Source: Actinomycetales bacterium (lineage in GTDB: Bacteria; Actinomycetota; Actinomycetes; Actinomycetales; Dermatophilaceae). From it: a DNA stretch of 64,000 nucleotides. The notes beneath the pieces were generated by a model. The model was not told where the DNA came from. It made no database searches and was given only the letters and a program-made list of their open reading frames with translations. The stretch covers positions 1 to 64,000 of the forward strand of contig JADJVX010000022.1 of the NCBI GenBank assembly GCA_016710385.1, in the 5' to 3' direction. Position numbers and translations under genes: made by a program. This document shows positions 6,933 to 14,803 of the stretch, piece by piece (position 1 is the first letter of the stretch; each line of letters starts with the position of its first letter).

Positions 6933-8245
6933 CACTGGTAGTTGCCTGCCGCCAAGCCCGCCTGGATCTCGTACATGTTGAAACATGCGTTGCTTCCAGT
7001 CTTCATCAGCTCGTGCATGTAGCTTGTGGAGAAGAAGCCCGGCCCAAGGATGAGCCACTGCATCATATGCACGGATTCATGTTGGATTTCGGCGCGACTT
7101 GCGACCCCAGGGTGCTTCTTGAGATAGATGTTTCCAATAGTTATTCCTGCATAATCTGCACCCAGAGGAACCCACTCTGCATCGACAACGACCAGGAAGT
7201 TTTCGCGTTCAATTGCAATCTTCCCGGATTGAGAATATTTCATTGGATCGATGCGTGGCGGGATGTAGACGCTGTTGCCTGGGGTATTTCGTCGGTCGCC
7301 TTTGGGCGCCTTTGACGTGCCGGTCTTCGCAGCTTTCGTGGGGTTGAAGGGTTTCCATCCTGGCAGGCTGAGGGGGATGTTCAGAGTGGACCCAGACGGT
7401 CCGTCGCTGAGCATCGTGCCGGTGTAGTCTCGCTTGTTGATGGGGTCTTGGGGGTAGGTGTAGGTCGTGGTGTTACCACCAGCGACCGGGTCGGTGGCGG
7501 TGAACATCCCCAACGCCGGCAGATACGTCCTGGCACCCATCAAGGTCTGGCTCAACCCTCCCGTGTGTTCATACCCCCGCTGGAACACCCCAGCCCACCC
7601 ATCAGTGGTCCCAGTACCCGCCCGGGTAGCCGGCACCGCCGTCGTATCCACCACCCCACTGGCAGGGTTGAGCGGTTGACCGAACGGGTCATACACACAC
7701 CCCGCCGTCACCGCCCCACCCGACACCGTCGCGATCACATCACCATGCAGGTTCGACACCGACCACGAACCGGTCGCGCCCACGGCATACCCCTTGCGGT
7801 GCAACACCCCACCCGGCAACGACACATACCGCTCCACCACCGCACCACCAGCGGTCAACAACAAATCCGGCGAATCATCCGTACCCGTGAACCCATACCG
7901 CACCGTCGAGGCCTCCACACCCGAAGCCGACCGTGACGCGACACGACCCAACACATCCCGCACATACGACACCGTTTGCGACGGGGTCCCCCCGGTGGAC
8001 GTGCCGGTCACCCGATCCGCGCCGTCATACCACCACGACTGAGACCCCACCTGGGTCGCGTTGCCATGCCCGTCATACACAATCGTCGCCGGATCCACAC
8101 TCAACCCACCCGTACTCCTGGTGACACCAGCGCTGCTCCCCCGAACCCTCCGCCGCCGCGGCACGACACCCCAGCACCTTGTATGCCGTCGGCAGCCCAA
8201 CCCCTGCGGCACAACCTTCGCGAACGCGTTGCACGCGAGTCTCAA
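6929..8245 (-). CDS. Rhs/YD-repeat core fragment carrying an HESVH zincin-like toxin tip
   Basis: Rhs core motifs are clear: YDGHGNATQVGSQSW, VRYGFTGTDDSP, LPGGVLHRKGYAVG, WSVSNLHGDVIATV, YDPFGQPL and the terminal core ARTYLPALGMFTATDP, which marks the core/tip junction. The variable C-terminus, about 160 residues, contains HESVHMMQW (an HExxH zinc signature), then YEIQAGLAAGNYQC at the very end. A related tip (NHESVHTLQW, FEIQAGLADGAYAC) lies at 14.1 kb. The N-terminal part of a full Rhs protein (signal, repeat shell) is absent. The ORF start at 8245 lies in a junction repeat and true Rhs homology begins near 8110. This is probably a displaced tip cassette rather than a complete exported protein. 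Confidence 0.7.
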   Translation of the reverse strand: MRLACNAFAKVVPQGLGCRRHTRCWGVVPRRRRVRGSSAGVTRSTGGLSVDPATIVYDGHGNATQVGSQSWWYDGADRVTGTSTGGTPSQTVSYVRDVLGRVASRSASGVEASTVRYGFTGTDDSPDLLLTAGGAVVERYVSLPGGVLHRKGYAVGATGSWSVSNLHGDVIATVSGGAVTAGCVYDPFGQPLNPASGVVDTTAVPATRAGTGTTDGWAGVFQRGYEHTGGLSQTLMGARTYLPALGMFTATDPVAGGNTTTYTYPQDPINKRDYTGTMLSDGPSGSTLNIPLSLPGWKPFNPTKAAKTGTSKAPKGDRRNTPGNSVYIPPRIDPMKYSQSGKIAIERENFLVVVDAEWVPLGADYAGITIGNIYLKKHPGVASRAEIQHESVHMMQWLILGPGFFSTSYMHELMKTGSNACFNMYEIQAGLAAGNYQC

Positions 8246-8250
8246 CGGTC
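8165..8250 (-). repeat. Junction repeat preceding an Rhs core piece (copy 1)
   Basis: Shares CAGCACCTTGTATGCCGTCG, then a diverged middle, then CACGCGAGTCTCAACG with 9783-9860. On the minus strand both encode ETRVxRVxxxCA followed by LPTAYKVL. Each copy sits where cargo ends and an Rhs core fragment begins, so it marks a recombination joint of the cassette array. Confidence 0.6.
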
Positions 8251-9088
8251 ACGTTTGGCCCTGACTGTCCCGTTCCGCGGCCCACGCCTTGAGGTCGACG
8301 TCAAAGGGCTCGAAGTGGAACGCCTCGGGTCGTGGAGTGACCGCGGTGCCCTTCACCCACACCGACGAGGCGAACTTCGGCTCGAACTTCAGCCGCCCAT
8401 GGACCAACCGGATCGTCTTCATCACCTGAGTCAAGGCGAACAGGTCAGCCCGCGCAGGGAAATCCTCTCCCAACTGCTCCCACTCGACCCGGTCAAGTGA
8501 TGCCTCGATCCGTGTCCGCGCCACACCCCCTTCATCGATGTCGGCAACCACCCGAGCCCACACCTTCGACTGACGATCCTGACGCTCCTGAGACACCCAA
8601 CGATAGGCACCGAAATTGCGGCGTAAATAGTCCGCCAGCGACGCAGCATCCGCGCCAGAGAGCCCGCCGACAGCACAATTGACGACATACACCCAGGTCG
8701 CGATGAGACATTGTCGATTATCCTCAGGCGATAGCACGATCCAATCGTTGCGAACTTTGACGAATATGTTACCGTCGAGAGGCTTGCCATCGAACCCCCC
8801 GACCACTGACGCCTGAAGGGGCGCGCCGGCGGGGTACACCGAGATTCCGCGGTTCGACCATTCACTCACTCCGTTGTACTCAAGGTCTGAGAACAGGACT
8901 GCCATTCGTGCTCGGCTAGCCATTTGTGCGTGGTTGACACACCACGCCGCGGACCACAGAGACAAATGTCGGGATGCCTGCACGAATCGGGTTAGGCAAT
9001 GCGTCTGGTCTATGATAGAAGTTTCAACAAAATTGTAGACGACAGGTGTTGGCCAGACAAAAAAGCCCTGAAGCTTGGTGGCTTTCAC
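8249..9088 (-). CDS. Uncharacterised cargo protein between Rhs fragments
   Basis: Open for 279 codons from a GTG at 9088 that overlaps the stop of the preceding Rhs piece. More credible starts are the ATGs near 8923 or 8905 (MAVLFSDLEYNGVSEW), giving about 220 residues. Segments include WSNRGISVYPAGAP, NIFVKVRNDWIVLSPEDN, TWVYVVNCAVGGLSGADAASLADYL and KFEPKFASSVWVKG. It is soluble with no signal peptide from the internal start. The position, inserted between two Rhs core fragments that would otherwise overlap in sequence, is that of an immunity or orphan cargo gene. I do not recognise the family. Confidence 0.55.
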   Translation of the reverse strand: MKATKLQGFFVWPTPVVYNFVETSIIDQTHCLTRFVQASRHLSLWSAAWCVNHAQMASRARMAVLFSDLEYNGVSEWSNRGISVYPAGAPLQASVVGGFDGKPLDGNIFVKVRNDWIVLSPEDNRQCLIATWVYVVNCAVGGLSGADAASLADYLRRNFGAYRWVSQERQDRQSKVWARVVADIDEGGVARTRIEASLDRVEWEQLGEDFPARADLFALTQVMKTIRLVHGRLKFEPKFASSVWVKGTAVTPRPEAFHFEPFDVDLKAWAAERDSQGQT

Positions 9089-9745
9089 GTGCCGGTCACC
9101 CGATCCGCGCCGTCATACGACCACGACTGAGACCCAACCTGGGTCGCGTTCCCATGCCCGTCATACACAATCGTCGCTGGATCCACCGTCAACCCACCCG
9201 TGCCACTGGCGACCCCAGTCAACCGCGACGCACCATCCGTGCAATACGCCGACACCGCAACCGTCCCGCCGCCGACCTGACGCGTCGTGCTGGTCCGAGA
9301 CCCATTCCCCGCGGCCGGGTCAGCACCACACCCACCCACACCGACATACCCATACCCCAACGTCACCACCGGCCGCGTCCCCACCGCAGCCAACACCGCT
9401 GAAGTGAGCCGACCCACCGCATCAAACGAATACGACCAATCCACCGCATTCACTGCCGCCGCCGAATCAGTCGCCTGAACCCGAGTCACCCGCCCAGTCT
9501 GCGACCGCACCACCGTCTCAGACAACACCCGAGCCCCCACCGACCACGACTGTGCCTTCGCCGCCCCGGCAACAGTCCGCACCAACGACCCCGACCCGAT
9601 CACCGGCGACCCCACCGGCCCATAGGTCACACCCGACACCTCCGCCGCCGCGTCATACCCGACCGCAGCAACCTGTATGCCGTCCAACGACACCATCGAC
9701 ACCCGACCATCATCCAAGAACGCATACCCCACAGTCGAGACCCCG
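9085..9745 (-). pseudogene. Rhs core fragment
   Basis: About 215 codons of Rhs core (YAFLDDGRVSMVSLDG, GSPVIGSGSLVRT, AKAQSWSVGARVLSE, DWSYSFDAVGRLTSAV, RTSTTRQVGGGTVAVSAYC, GASRLTGV, QVGSQSWSYDGADRVTGT) end abruptly at a stop at 9085. It lacks both an N-terminal start region and the second half of the core. The same block recurs at 15.9-16.5 kb. It is a dead segment, useful mainly as a recombination substrate. Confidence 0.8.
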
Positions 9746-9782
9746 CCACCAGCAGGTCCTTCCTCTGCCGCGTCAGGTCACC

Positions 9783-9860
9783 TCAGCACCTTGTATGCCG
9801 TCGGCAGCCACGTCCCGGCACACTTTTCGGGAACCCGATGCACGCGAGTCTCAACGATCA
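9783..9860 (-). repeat. Junction repeat preceding an Rhs core piece (copy 2)
   Basis: Second copy of the joint described at 8165-8250. On the minus strand it reads VIVETRVHRV ... WLPTAYKVL then stop, immediately before the Rhs fragment that starts near 9745. Confidence 0.6.
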
Positions 9861-9909
9861 CCGTGTATACAATTGGCCCTGGCGCTTCGTTGCAGGTCCT
9901 TCGCATTCC

Positions 9910-10137
9910 CTACCTGCCCTTCTTAACAGGAAGCCTTAGCCAATAGATAGTGAACCCGATCAGGCCCGCACCACCGACAATGAAGCAGGCACCCCGCCCT
10001 GACTCTTCTGAGCGCATGAGTTGAAACCCGAGGATAGGCGCCATGATCTCGACGGCAGCGATGGTTATGTATATTCGCCAGTAGCCTATGTCGAAGAGCG
10101 ACCTCCTGGTCGGCCGTCCCTTTTCAGCCTTGTTCAT
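9910..10137 (-). CDS. Small two-helix membrane protein, candidate immunity protein
   Basis: 75 residues from the ATG at 10137 (MNKAEKGRPTRRSL). There are two membrane segments, about residues 20-39 (WRIYITIAAVEIMAPILGF) and 50-68 (CFIVGGAGLIGFTIYWL), and a basic C-terminus PVKKGR. It begins five bases after the stop of a broken toxin tail (10142-10144), so it is placed as the immunity gene of that tip. It does not share the xxFIP ending of the other two-helix proteins in the island. No named family is recognised. Confidence 0.5.
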   Translation of the reverse strand: MNKAEKGRPTRRSLFDIGYWRIYITIAAVEIMAPILGFQLMRSEESGRGACFIVGGAGLIGFTIYWLRLPVKKGR

Positions 10138-10141
10138 GTGA

Positions 10142-10505
10142 CTACCATCCGCAAGTCGGGCAGGCGATAAGACTTCCCGACACACTGTCGCCAGCACCCG
10201 CTACCCACACGTATTGGTCTACGAATGGCCCATGTGCATTAGGTGGATCCATTGCATAATCAACGAGCGTGGCGAAAAAGCCGATCACTACGGTTCCTTT
10301 GGTCGCATGGACGATGGACGGATAGAACTCACGGTGACGTCCTTGATAGGAAGGTGAGGATGCGTACTGCGCCGCGACGTAAGAGTCAACAGTTCCGGCG
10401 CCAAACTCCTGGAGAGATTGGATAGCGAGGTCGGCCTCTCCTTTGGCCCAGCCACCCTATACTCGAAATCAACGTCCTGAAACTGTAGACCCCCACGGCG
10501 GCTTG
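10142..10505 (-). pseudogene. Broken toxin-tip remnant after an Rhs core
   Basis: Downstream of the Rhs piece that stops at 10508, coding-like minus-strand sequence continues in shifting frames: DFEYRVAGPKERPTSL, TVDSYVAAQYASSPFLS, then YPSIVHATKGTVVIGFFATL and VDQYVWVAGAGDSVSGSLIA to the stop at 10142. At least two frameshifts separate these parts. I cannot name the toxin family. The tail is followed at once by the small membrane protein gene. Confidence 0.45.
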
Positions 10506-10507
10506 AA

Positions 10508-11110
10508 TTATCTTATACGTTCGCGACTCTTGGAAGGTTCCGCGCTTAGAATCGCCCCTCTGGGGTTGAAGGGTTTCCATCCTGGCAGACTGAGGGGGAT
10601 GTTCAGAGTCGATCCAGACGGTCCGTCGCTGAGCATCGTGCCGGTGTAGTCGGCGTGGTTGATGGGGTCTTGGGGGTAGGTGTAGGTGGTGGTGTTACCA
10701 CCCGGAACCGGATCGGTGGCCGTGAACATCCCCAACGCCGGCAGATACGTCCGGGCACCCATCAAGGTCTGGTTCAACCCTCCGGTGTGTTCATACCCCG
10801 CTGGAACACCCCGGCCCACCCATCCGTGGTCCCGGTACCCGTCCGGGTAGCCGGCACCGCCGTCGTGTCCACCACCCCACTGGCAGGGTTGAGCGGTTGA
10901 CCGAACGGGTCGTACACAAACGCCGCCGTCACCGACCCATCCTCCACCGTCGCGATCACATCACCATGCAGGTTCGACACCGACCACGAACCGGTCGCGC
11001 CCACGGCATACCCCTTGCGGTTCAGCACCCCACCCGGCAACGACACATACCGCTCCACCACCGCACCACCAGCAGTCAACAACAAGTCCGGCGAATCACC
11101 GGTACACTCT
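10508..11110 (-). pseudogene. Rhs core fragment, C-terminal half, frameshifted
   Basis: From about 11085 the frame reads LLTAGGAVVERYVSLPGGVL, AVGATGSWSVSNLHGDV, VYDPFGQPLNPASGVV and TDGWAGVFQRG. It then slips near 10795, where a C run is one base shorter than in the copies at 7.57 and 15.42 kb, and continues as YEHTGGLNQTLMGARTYLPALGMFTATDP and TMLSDGPSGSTLNIPLSL. The core ends in a short odd tail (RGAILSAEPSKSRERIR) before the stop at 10508. The join at 11110 to a different part of the Rhs core is abrupt, showing recombination. Confidence 0.75.
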
Positions 11111-11245
11111 CACCACCCCGGATCACCATTCAGGGCATACGAACTGGTCACGGTCGCGGGCGTGTCGGTCCCGAACGCCGGGGCGGTCACCGACGTGACA
11201 CGGCCCCGGACGTCGTTAAACGGTGCACGCCCACACCCTCGGGTA
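11110..11245 (-). pseudogene. Rhs fragment from a more N-terminal part of the repeat shell
   Basis: NDVRGRVTSVTAPAFGTDTP and ATVTSSYALNGDPGW are Rhs shell sequence not seen elsewhere in the window. They are spliced directly to the LLTAGGAVV block at about 11105. This implies that a full-length Rhs donor once existed or exists elsewhere in the genome. Confidence 0.6.
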
Positions 11246-11397
11246 GGGCTGGCCGTTGTGGCAAGGCCTGACTGCTGAAGCAGGTTGACAACTTCCGGGC
11301 AGTCCTCCTCCGGAACTCCATCTGTACACCCTGGGTGCCACAAGACCAGTTTCAGTCGCGAGACCAGCACGATCCGGGAAGACTGAGGACAGTTCAC

Positions 11398-12067
11398 CTA
11401 CAGCCACAGGCCTTGGCTGGCGAGGAGTCGTTGACCGTCACCGTCCAGCAACGACTTGGCCAAAAGCCTCTTTCCGACGCTCGTGGTCAGGCCGACGAGA
11501 GTCTGGCCAGCTTCAACATACGGGCGGACCTGCGAGGACAGGGCTTCGAGGAGTTCCCGCTCGTGAACCCCCGGTGCGCGACCATTCCCCACCGCCAATA
11601 GCTCCTCCAACCGCGGGCGATCGGCTTCCTCAAGCAGAGTCTCGGCGCGAGCCTGGAGGTGGCAATGGGTCGGCTTGGGGTCCTTCGCCAGGCCCAGTCC
11701 CGTGAACCAAACCCCGATGTTGATGTAGTACCGGCTCGGAGTAACTAGACTTCTGCAGGTTGAGGACCACGATCGAATCTGGGCCCGCGAGGTACCATGA
11801 TCCTGACTTCTTTCGAGCTCCTAACGTCTTTGCGAATTGATCGAAGGTCGACTGCACGATATTCGCAATGGTCATGACCCGTAATTCACCACATCTCCAC
11901 TCAAGGGTTCGCCGGGGGAACTGGACATCACGTAGCTTAAGACACCTCTCAATCTGGTTTAAGCTCGAAGATGTGCCTTGACTAAAGTTGATCGCATCGA
12001 CGCGGACACCTGACCGCAGTCGAAAAGCTTTGACGTACCCAGTCCCGTAGTCCATTTGCTGATACAT
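11398..12067 (-). pseudogene. DUF4304-like protein, frameshifted; immunity-type cargo
   Basis: The first part, from about 12067 (VRVDAINFSQGTSSSLNQ, TLGARKKSGSWYLAG, SIVVLNLQKSSYSEP), continues after a one-base insertion near 11725 as YYINIGVWFTGLGLAKDP, THCHLQARAETLLEEA and ends GQRLLASQGLWL. The LNLQKSxYSxxYYINIGVWF pattern and the later CH...R are what I associate with DUF4304. That family is common beside polymorphic toxins and is regarded as immunity-related. About 220 residues if the frame were restored. The gene lies between Rhs fragments. Confidence 0.55.
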
Positions 12068-12344
12068 TTGGCATCACGTCAATGCGCTCCGCGCGCGTAA
12101 CTTGGATCGCTTGCCAAGCGCGTTCAGCTCTCACAGCAGAAGCGCGAGCCGCTCTATTTGCTTTCCCGATGTTGGGCACACCCTTTGGCGGCAGCGATCG
12201 CATCTGCCTTCCGTATTTTGCCCACCACGGCGAGCGCCCTCGCCGTTCCAAACGGTAGCAGCAGAAACCATGTCGAGAATCCCCGAATCGTCGTGATCCA
12301 CGGCGACCTTGTATACCCCTCTAGCCTCGATCTTTCGTCGGTGG
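12068..12344 (-). other. Unassigned stretch left of the IS element
   Basis: No intact gene. Minus-strand open segments (RAERAWQAIQVTRAERIDVM; STWFLLLPFGTARALAVVGK in another frame) look like pieces of a protein truncated by the IS insertion, but I cannot assign them. The IS transposase frame reads out into this stretch to a stop at 12154. Confidence 0.4.
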
Positions 12345-12347
12345 GGT

Positions 12348-13135
12348 TGACCCGGTTTCGTGGACATCGGTTAGCGGCTTGTGCCGCGGTGGTGAGCTGG
12401 TGCTCGTAGGCTACCGGGTTGGTCTGGCCGAGGCTTGAGTGCCGGCGGCGTCGGTTGTAGATCTGCTCGATCCAGGTGGTGACCGAGGCGATGGCCTCCG
12501 CGCGGGTGGCGAAGGTGTAACGGTTGTAGTGCTCGGTCTTCAAGGTGGACCAGAAGCTTTCCTGCTGGCTGTTGTCCCAGCACACCCCGGTCCGTCCGAC
12601 CGAGAGGCGTACATCGAGGTCTTCTGCGACCTGGGCGAGTTGGGCGGAGGTGTACTGGCAGCCGCCGTCGGCGTGGAAGATCACCCCGGCGGTCCGACCC
12701 TCGCGGAAGGTGACCGCGCGACGCTGCGCGGACTCGACCAGGTCGGGGATGGTGTGCACGGTGGTATCGGCGATGGTGGTCACGGGCCGCCACGGGCGAG
12801 GGCTGATCCCGCGGATCTCGTTGGCCCGCATCAGTTTCGCCACCGTCTTCACCGAAACCACCTCACCGGTCTCGCGCAGGTCCGCGGTGATCCGCGGGGC
12901 CCCGTTGACCCCGTCGGACGCGTCATGGGCGACCTTGATCTTCACCAGCAGATCCTCCCGCTGCGCCTGCCGCGGGCCCAGGGGCGCGTCCTGACGCGCC
13001 GACCACGCGTAGAAGCCGGAGCGGGACATCCCCAGCAACTCAGTCATCCGCCCGATCGTCATCCTCGTGGTGGCCTTCTCCGCGTCGATCACCGCGAACG
13101 CCCGCTCGGGCTCGAGGTCTCCGCGGCGAAGAAGG
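12348..13135 (-). CDS. IS3-family transposase OrfB (DDE integrase)
   Basis: Contains the HTH_21-like region (GMSRSGFYAWSAR, APRITADLRETGEVVSVKTV) and the rve integrase core: first Asp in IFHADGGCQYTSAQ, then second Asp and Glu in GVCWDNSQQESFWSTLKTE, followed by YNRRRRHSSLG near the end. These are the catalytic DDE residues. The ORF stays open left past the inverted repeat to 12154, because the codons that would normally end it (QAA-stop) read QAANR, one base short. The start is usually by programmed frameshift from orfA, so the 5' limit is approximate. Confidence 0.85.
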
Positions 13136-13399
13136 CCGCCGCCTTTTTCAGGAACTCCCGATCCATCCGCAACTCGGCATTCTCCCGACGCAACCGCTCC
13201 AACTCGGCCCGCTCGTTCACGTCGACCGCTGGCGGCGGATCGTCCATCCGTGACCGCTCGATCGCCACCCACCGACCCAGCAACTGCTCCCGACCCCGAT
13301 CTCCCGCGCGACCTCAACGATCGTGCGACCGGTATCGATCACCAGACGAGCAGCTTCCTGCCGGTACTTCGGGGTGTAACTCTTCCTCTTCGCACCCAT
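13089..13399 (-). pseudogene. IS3 OrfA, one-base frameshift
   Basis: MGAKRKSYTPKYRQEAARLV begins at 13399 and continues as a transposase_8 helix-turn-helix (TIVEVAREIGVG). A missing G near 13290 breaks the frame, which resumes as LLGRWVAIERSR and the leucine-zipper segment ELERLRRENAELRMDREFLK. Without a full OrfA the element is unlikely to move on its own. Confidence 0.75.
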
Positions 13400-13469
13400 G
13401 AGGGCATCCTTCCCTGCCACGCCGAACCTGGCGATCAAGATGTCCACCCAACGGGGTCAACCTCACAAC

Positions 13470-13625
13470 CCGATGACTGGCGACCCCACCGGCCCATAGG
13501 TCACACCCGACACCTGCGCCACGGCGTCATACGCGACCGCAGCAACCTGTATGCCGTCCAACGACACCGTCGACACCCGACCATCATCCAAGAACGCATA
13601 CCCCCAGTCGAGACCCGCCATCAAG
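13470..13625 (-). pseudogene. Short Rhs core fragment
   Basis: Minus strand reads YAFLDDGRVSTVSLDGIQVA and VSGVTYGPVGSPVIG, the same block as at 9.6 and 16.4 kb, then stops at the IS right end. About 50 codons only. Confidence 0.7.
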
Positions 13626-13626
13626 C

Positions 13627-14151
13627 CTACTGGGAGATACTCGTACTGCTCTTTGTCGGACAGCCGCTTATTTTCGCAAAATCCGCTTCGGTGATGTAAG
13701 AGGGGTTACCATCATCATCGAACATGACTAGTGTATTGTCCGCGACCTGCCTTTCAGGCAAGCGACGGCCATACCAGAAGCCGATCTCATAGAATCCGTT
13801 CTTATCAAAGACTTGTACCATTAGATTGTTCTGTACGTCATAGCGTCCATTGACTTCTTTCCAAAAACTACCATTCAAAGGAATCCGAGTCCGCGAGAGG
13901 CCAAGATAGTTGGAGGCCGTCCACGACGGTTCAGCGAAGTTCCCGTCGGAGGCCTGCTCAGCTATTTTTGCCCGAGTCGGCGACCATCCTGCACACGCAT
14001 TGACGACAACAGAGATTCCTTAGACTCCAAGGAAAACGCGACTGGTCGACTCCTGGGTAGAGTGGGAACGCAAGCGGCCAGGGGAGAGGACTGTAGCTAG
14101 GAGTGCCCAGCGGCGAGCAGCGGACGCGGCTGCGCGGGCAGCGCTTAACAT
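13627..14151 (-). pseudogene. Candidate immunity gene downstream of a zincin tip, interrupted by TAA
   Basis: An ATG at 14151 overlaps the stop of the toxin tip (14145) and opens a frame MLSAARAAASAARRWALLA that meets an in-frame TAA at 14020-14022. It then continues coherently as GISVVVNACAGWSPTRAKIA, ASNYLGLSRTRIPLNGSFW, VQVFDKNGFYEIGFWYGRRL and SYITEADFAKISGC to 13627. Only the last 83 codons (from 13875) are an ATG-initiated open frame. The position implies an immunity protein for the 14.1-14.4 kb tip. I do not recognise the family. Confidence 0.5.
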
Positions 14152-14408
14152 GCGTAGGCCCCATCGGCAAGTCCGGCCTGGATCTCAAAGTAGTTCGCAC
14201 AGGCATTTCCTCCGGTAGCTGCATATGCGATTATGAAAGAGACGGACCCTGCCGGCTGTGTCATGAAATGCCACCACTGAAGCGTGTGCACAGATTCGTG
14301 ATTCTTCTCTTCCTCGCTTAGCTTCTTCCGAGCGAAGACAACCCCATTGACTAGCCTCCACCCGGTCGGACAGGCGACACGGTTTCGCCCACCGGGTCCA
14401 TCGTTCAT
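14145..14408 (-). CDS. Orphan HESVH zincin-like toxin tip
   Basis: 87 residues. MNDGPGGRNRVACPTGWRL leads into EKNHESVHTLQWWHFMTQ, an HExxH zinc site, a hydrophobic stretch (SVSFIIAYAATGG) and the end NYFEIQAGLADGAYAC. HESVHxxQW and (Y/F)EIQAGL are shared with the Rhs tip at 6.93 kb. The Glu of EIQAG is a plausible third zinc ligand. It has no Rhs core attached and starts by a 4-base ATGA overlap with the gene upstream. It is a displaced tip, probably not delivered on its own. Confidence 0.6.
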   Translation of the reverse strand: MNDGPGGRNRVACPTGWRLVNGVVFARKKLSEEEKNHESVHTLQWWHFMTQPAGSVSFIIAYAATGGNACANYFEIQAGLADGAYAC

Positions 14409-14803
14409 GATACTTCTACCGTTGCATCCGATATCTCAAATCGCCATTCTCCTGTTTCGCCGAGATAGCATTTCCCGAGCGTACGACGCTGGAGGGGCAA
14501 CTTGTTGGCAGATTGGAGACGATCCTGGACTGTCCGAACGGCGTCTGTGCATGAACCTCGGGTCACTTCATAGACAACGGTCGGCCGCGAGGACGAACTC
14601 ATGCATGGGTCTGTGACTGAGATCGCTCCCCACGAGGCGTCTGGTCCTGACGCCCCCCCTGAGTAGATCACAGCGCCGGCCCATGCAGCATACTGCTGAC
14701 ATCGGCCGTCTTCACGCCATATCCACAATACGGGGAACATAAGTAGGTTCAGAATGAGTGCGAGCAGGATGAGCAATGGAAGGCGACGCTTACCGAACAG
14801 CAT
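14405..14803 (-). CDS. Membrane-anchored protein, candidate immunity to the DUF6973-like tip
   Basis: 132 residues. An N-terminal membrane anchor (LPLLILLALILNLLMFPVLW, residues about 8-27) is followed by an exported domain with conserved cysteines (DGRCQQYAAW, DPCMSSSS, TRGSCTDAV, LGKCYLGE) and ends SDATVEVS. It starts inside the last codons of the toxin-tip frame (14-base overlap at 14790-14803). Its stop overlaps the next tip's ATG. A paralogue lies at 18.16-18.56 kb with the same cysteines and the same overlap to a toxin tail. That repeated pairing is the basis for the immunity call. Confidence 0.6.
   Translation of the reverse strand: MLFGKRRLPLLILLALILNLLMFPVLWIWREDGRCQQYAAWAGAVIYSGGASGPDASWGAISVTDPCMSSSSRPTVVYEVTRGSCTDAVRTVQDRLQSANKLPLQRRTLGKCYLGETGEWRFEISDATVEVS

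Larger units (their letters stand above)
12345..13462 (-). mobile_element. IS3-family insertion sequence, damaged
   Basis: About 1.1 kb with imperfect terminal inverted repeats: left GGTTGACCCGGTTTCGTGGA and right TCCACCCAACGGGGTCAACC, ending in the TGA...TCA dinucleotides usual for IS3. It contains orfA and orfB on the minus strand. No clear target duplication is visible. It interrupts the toxin array, with an Rhs fragment at its right edge (13470). Confidence 0.8.
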
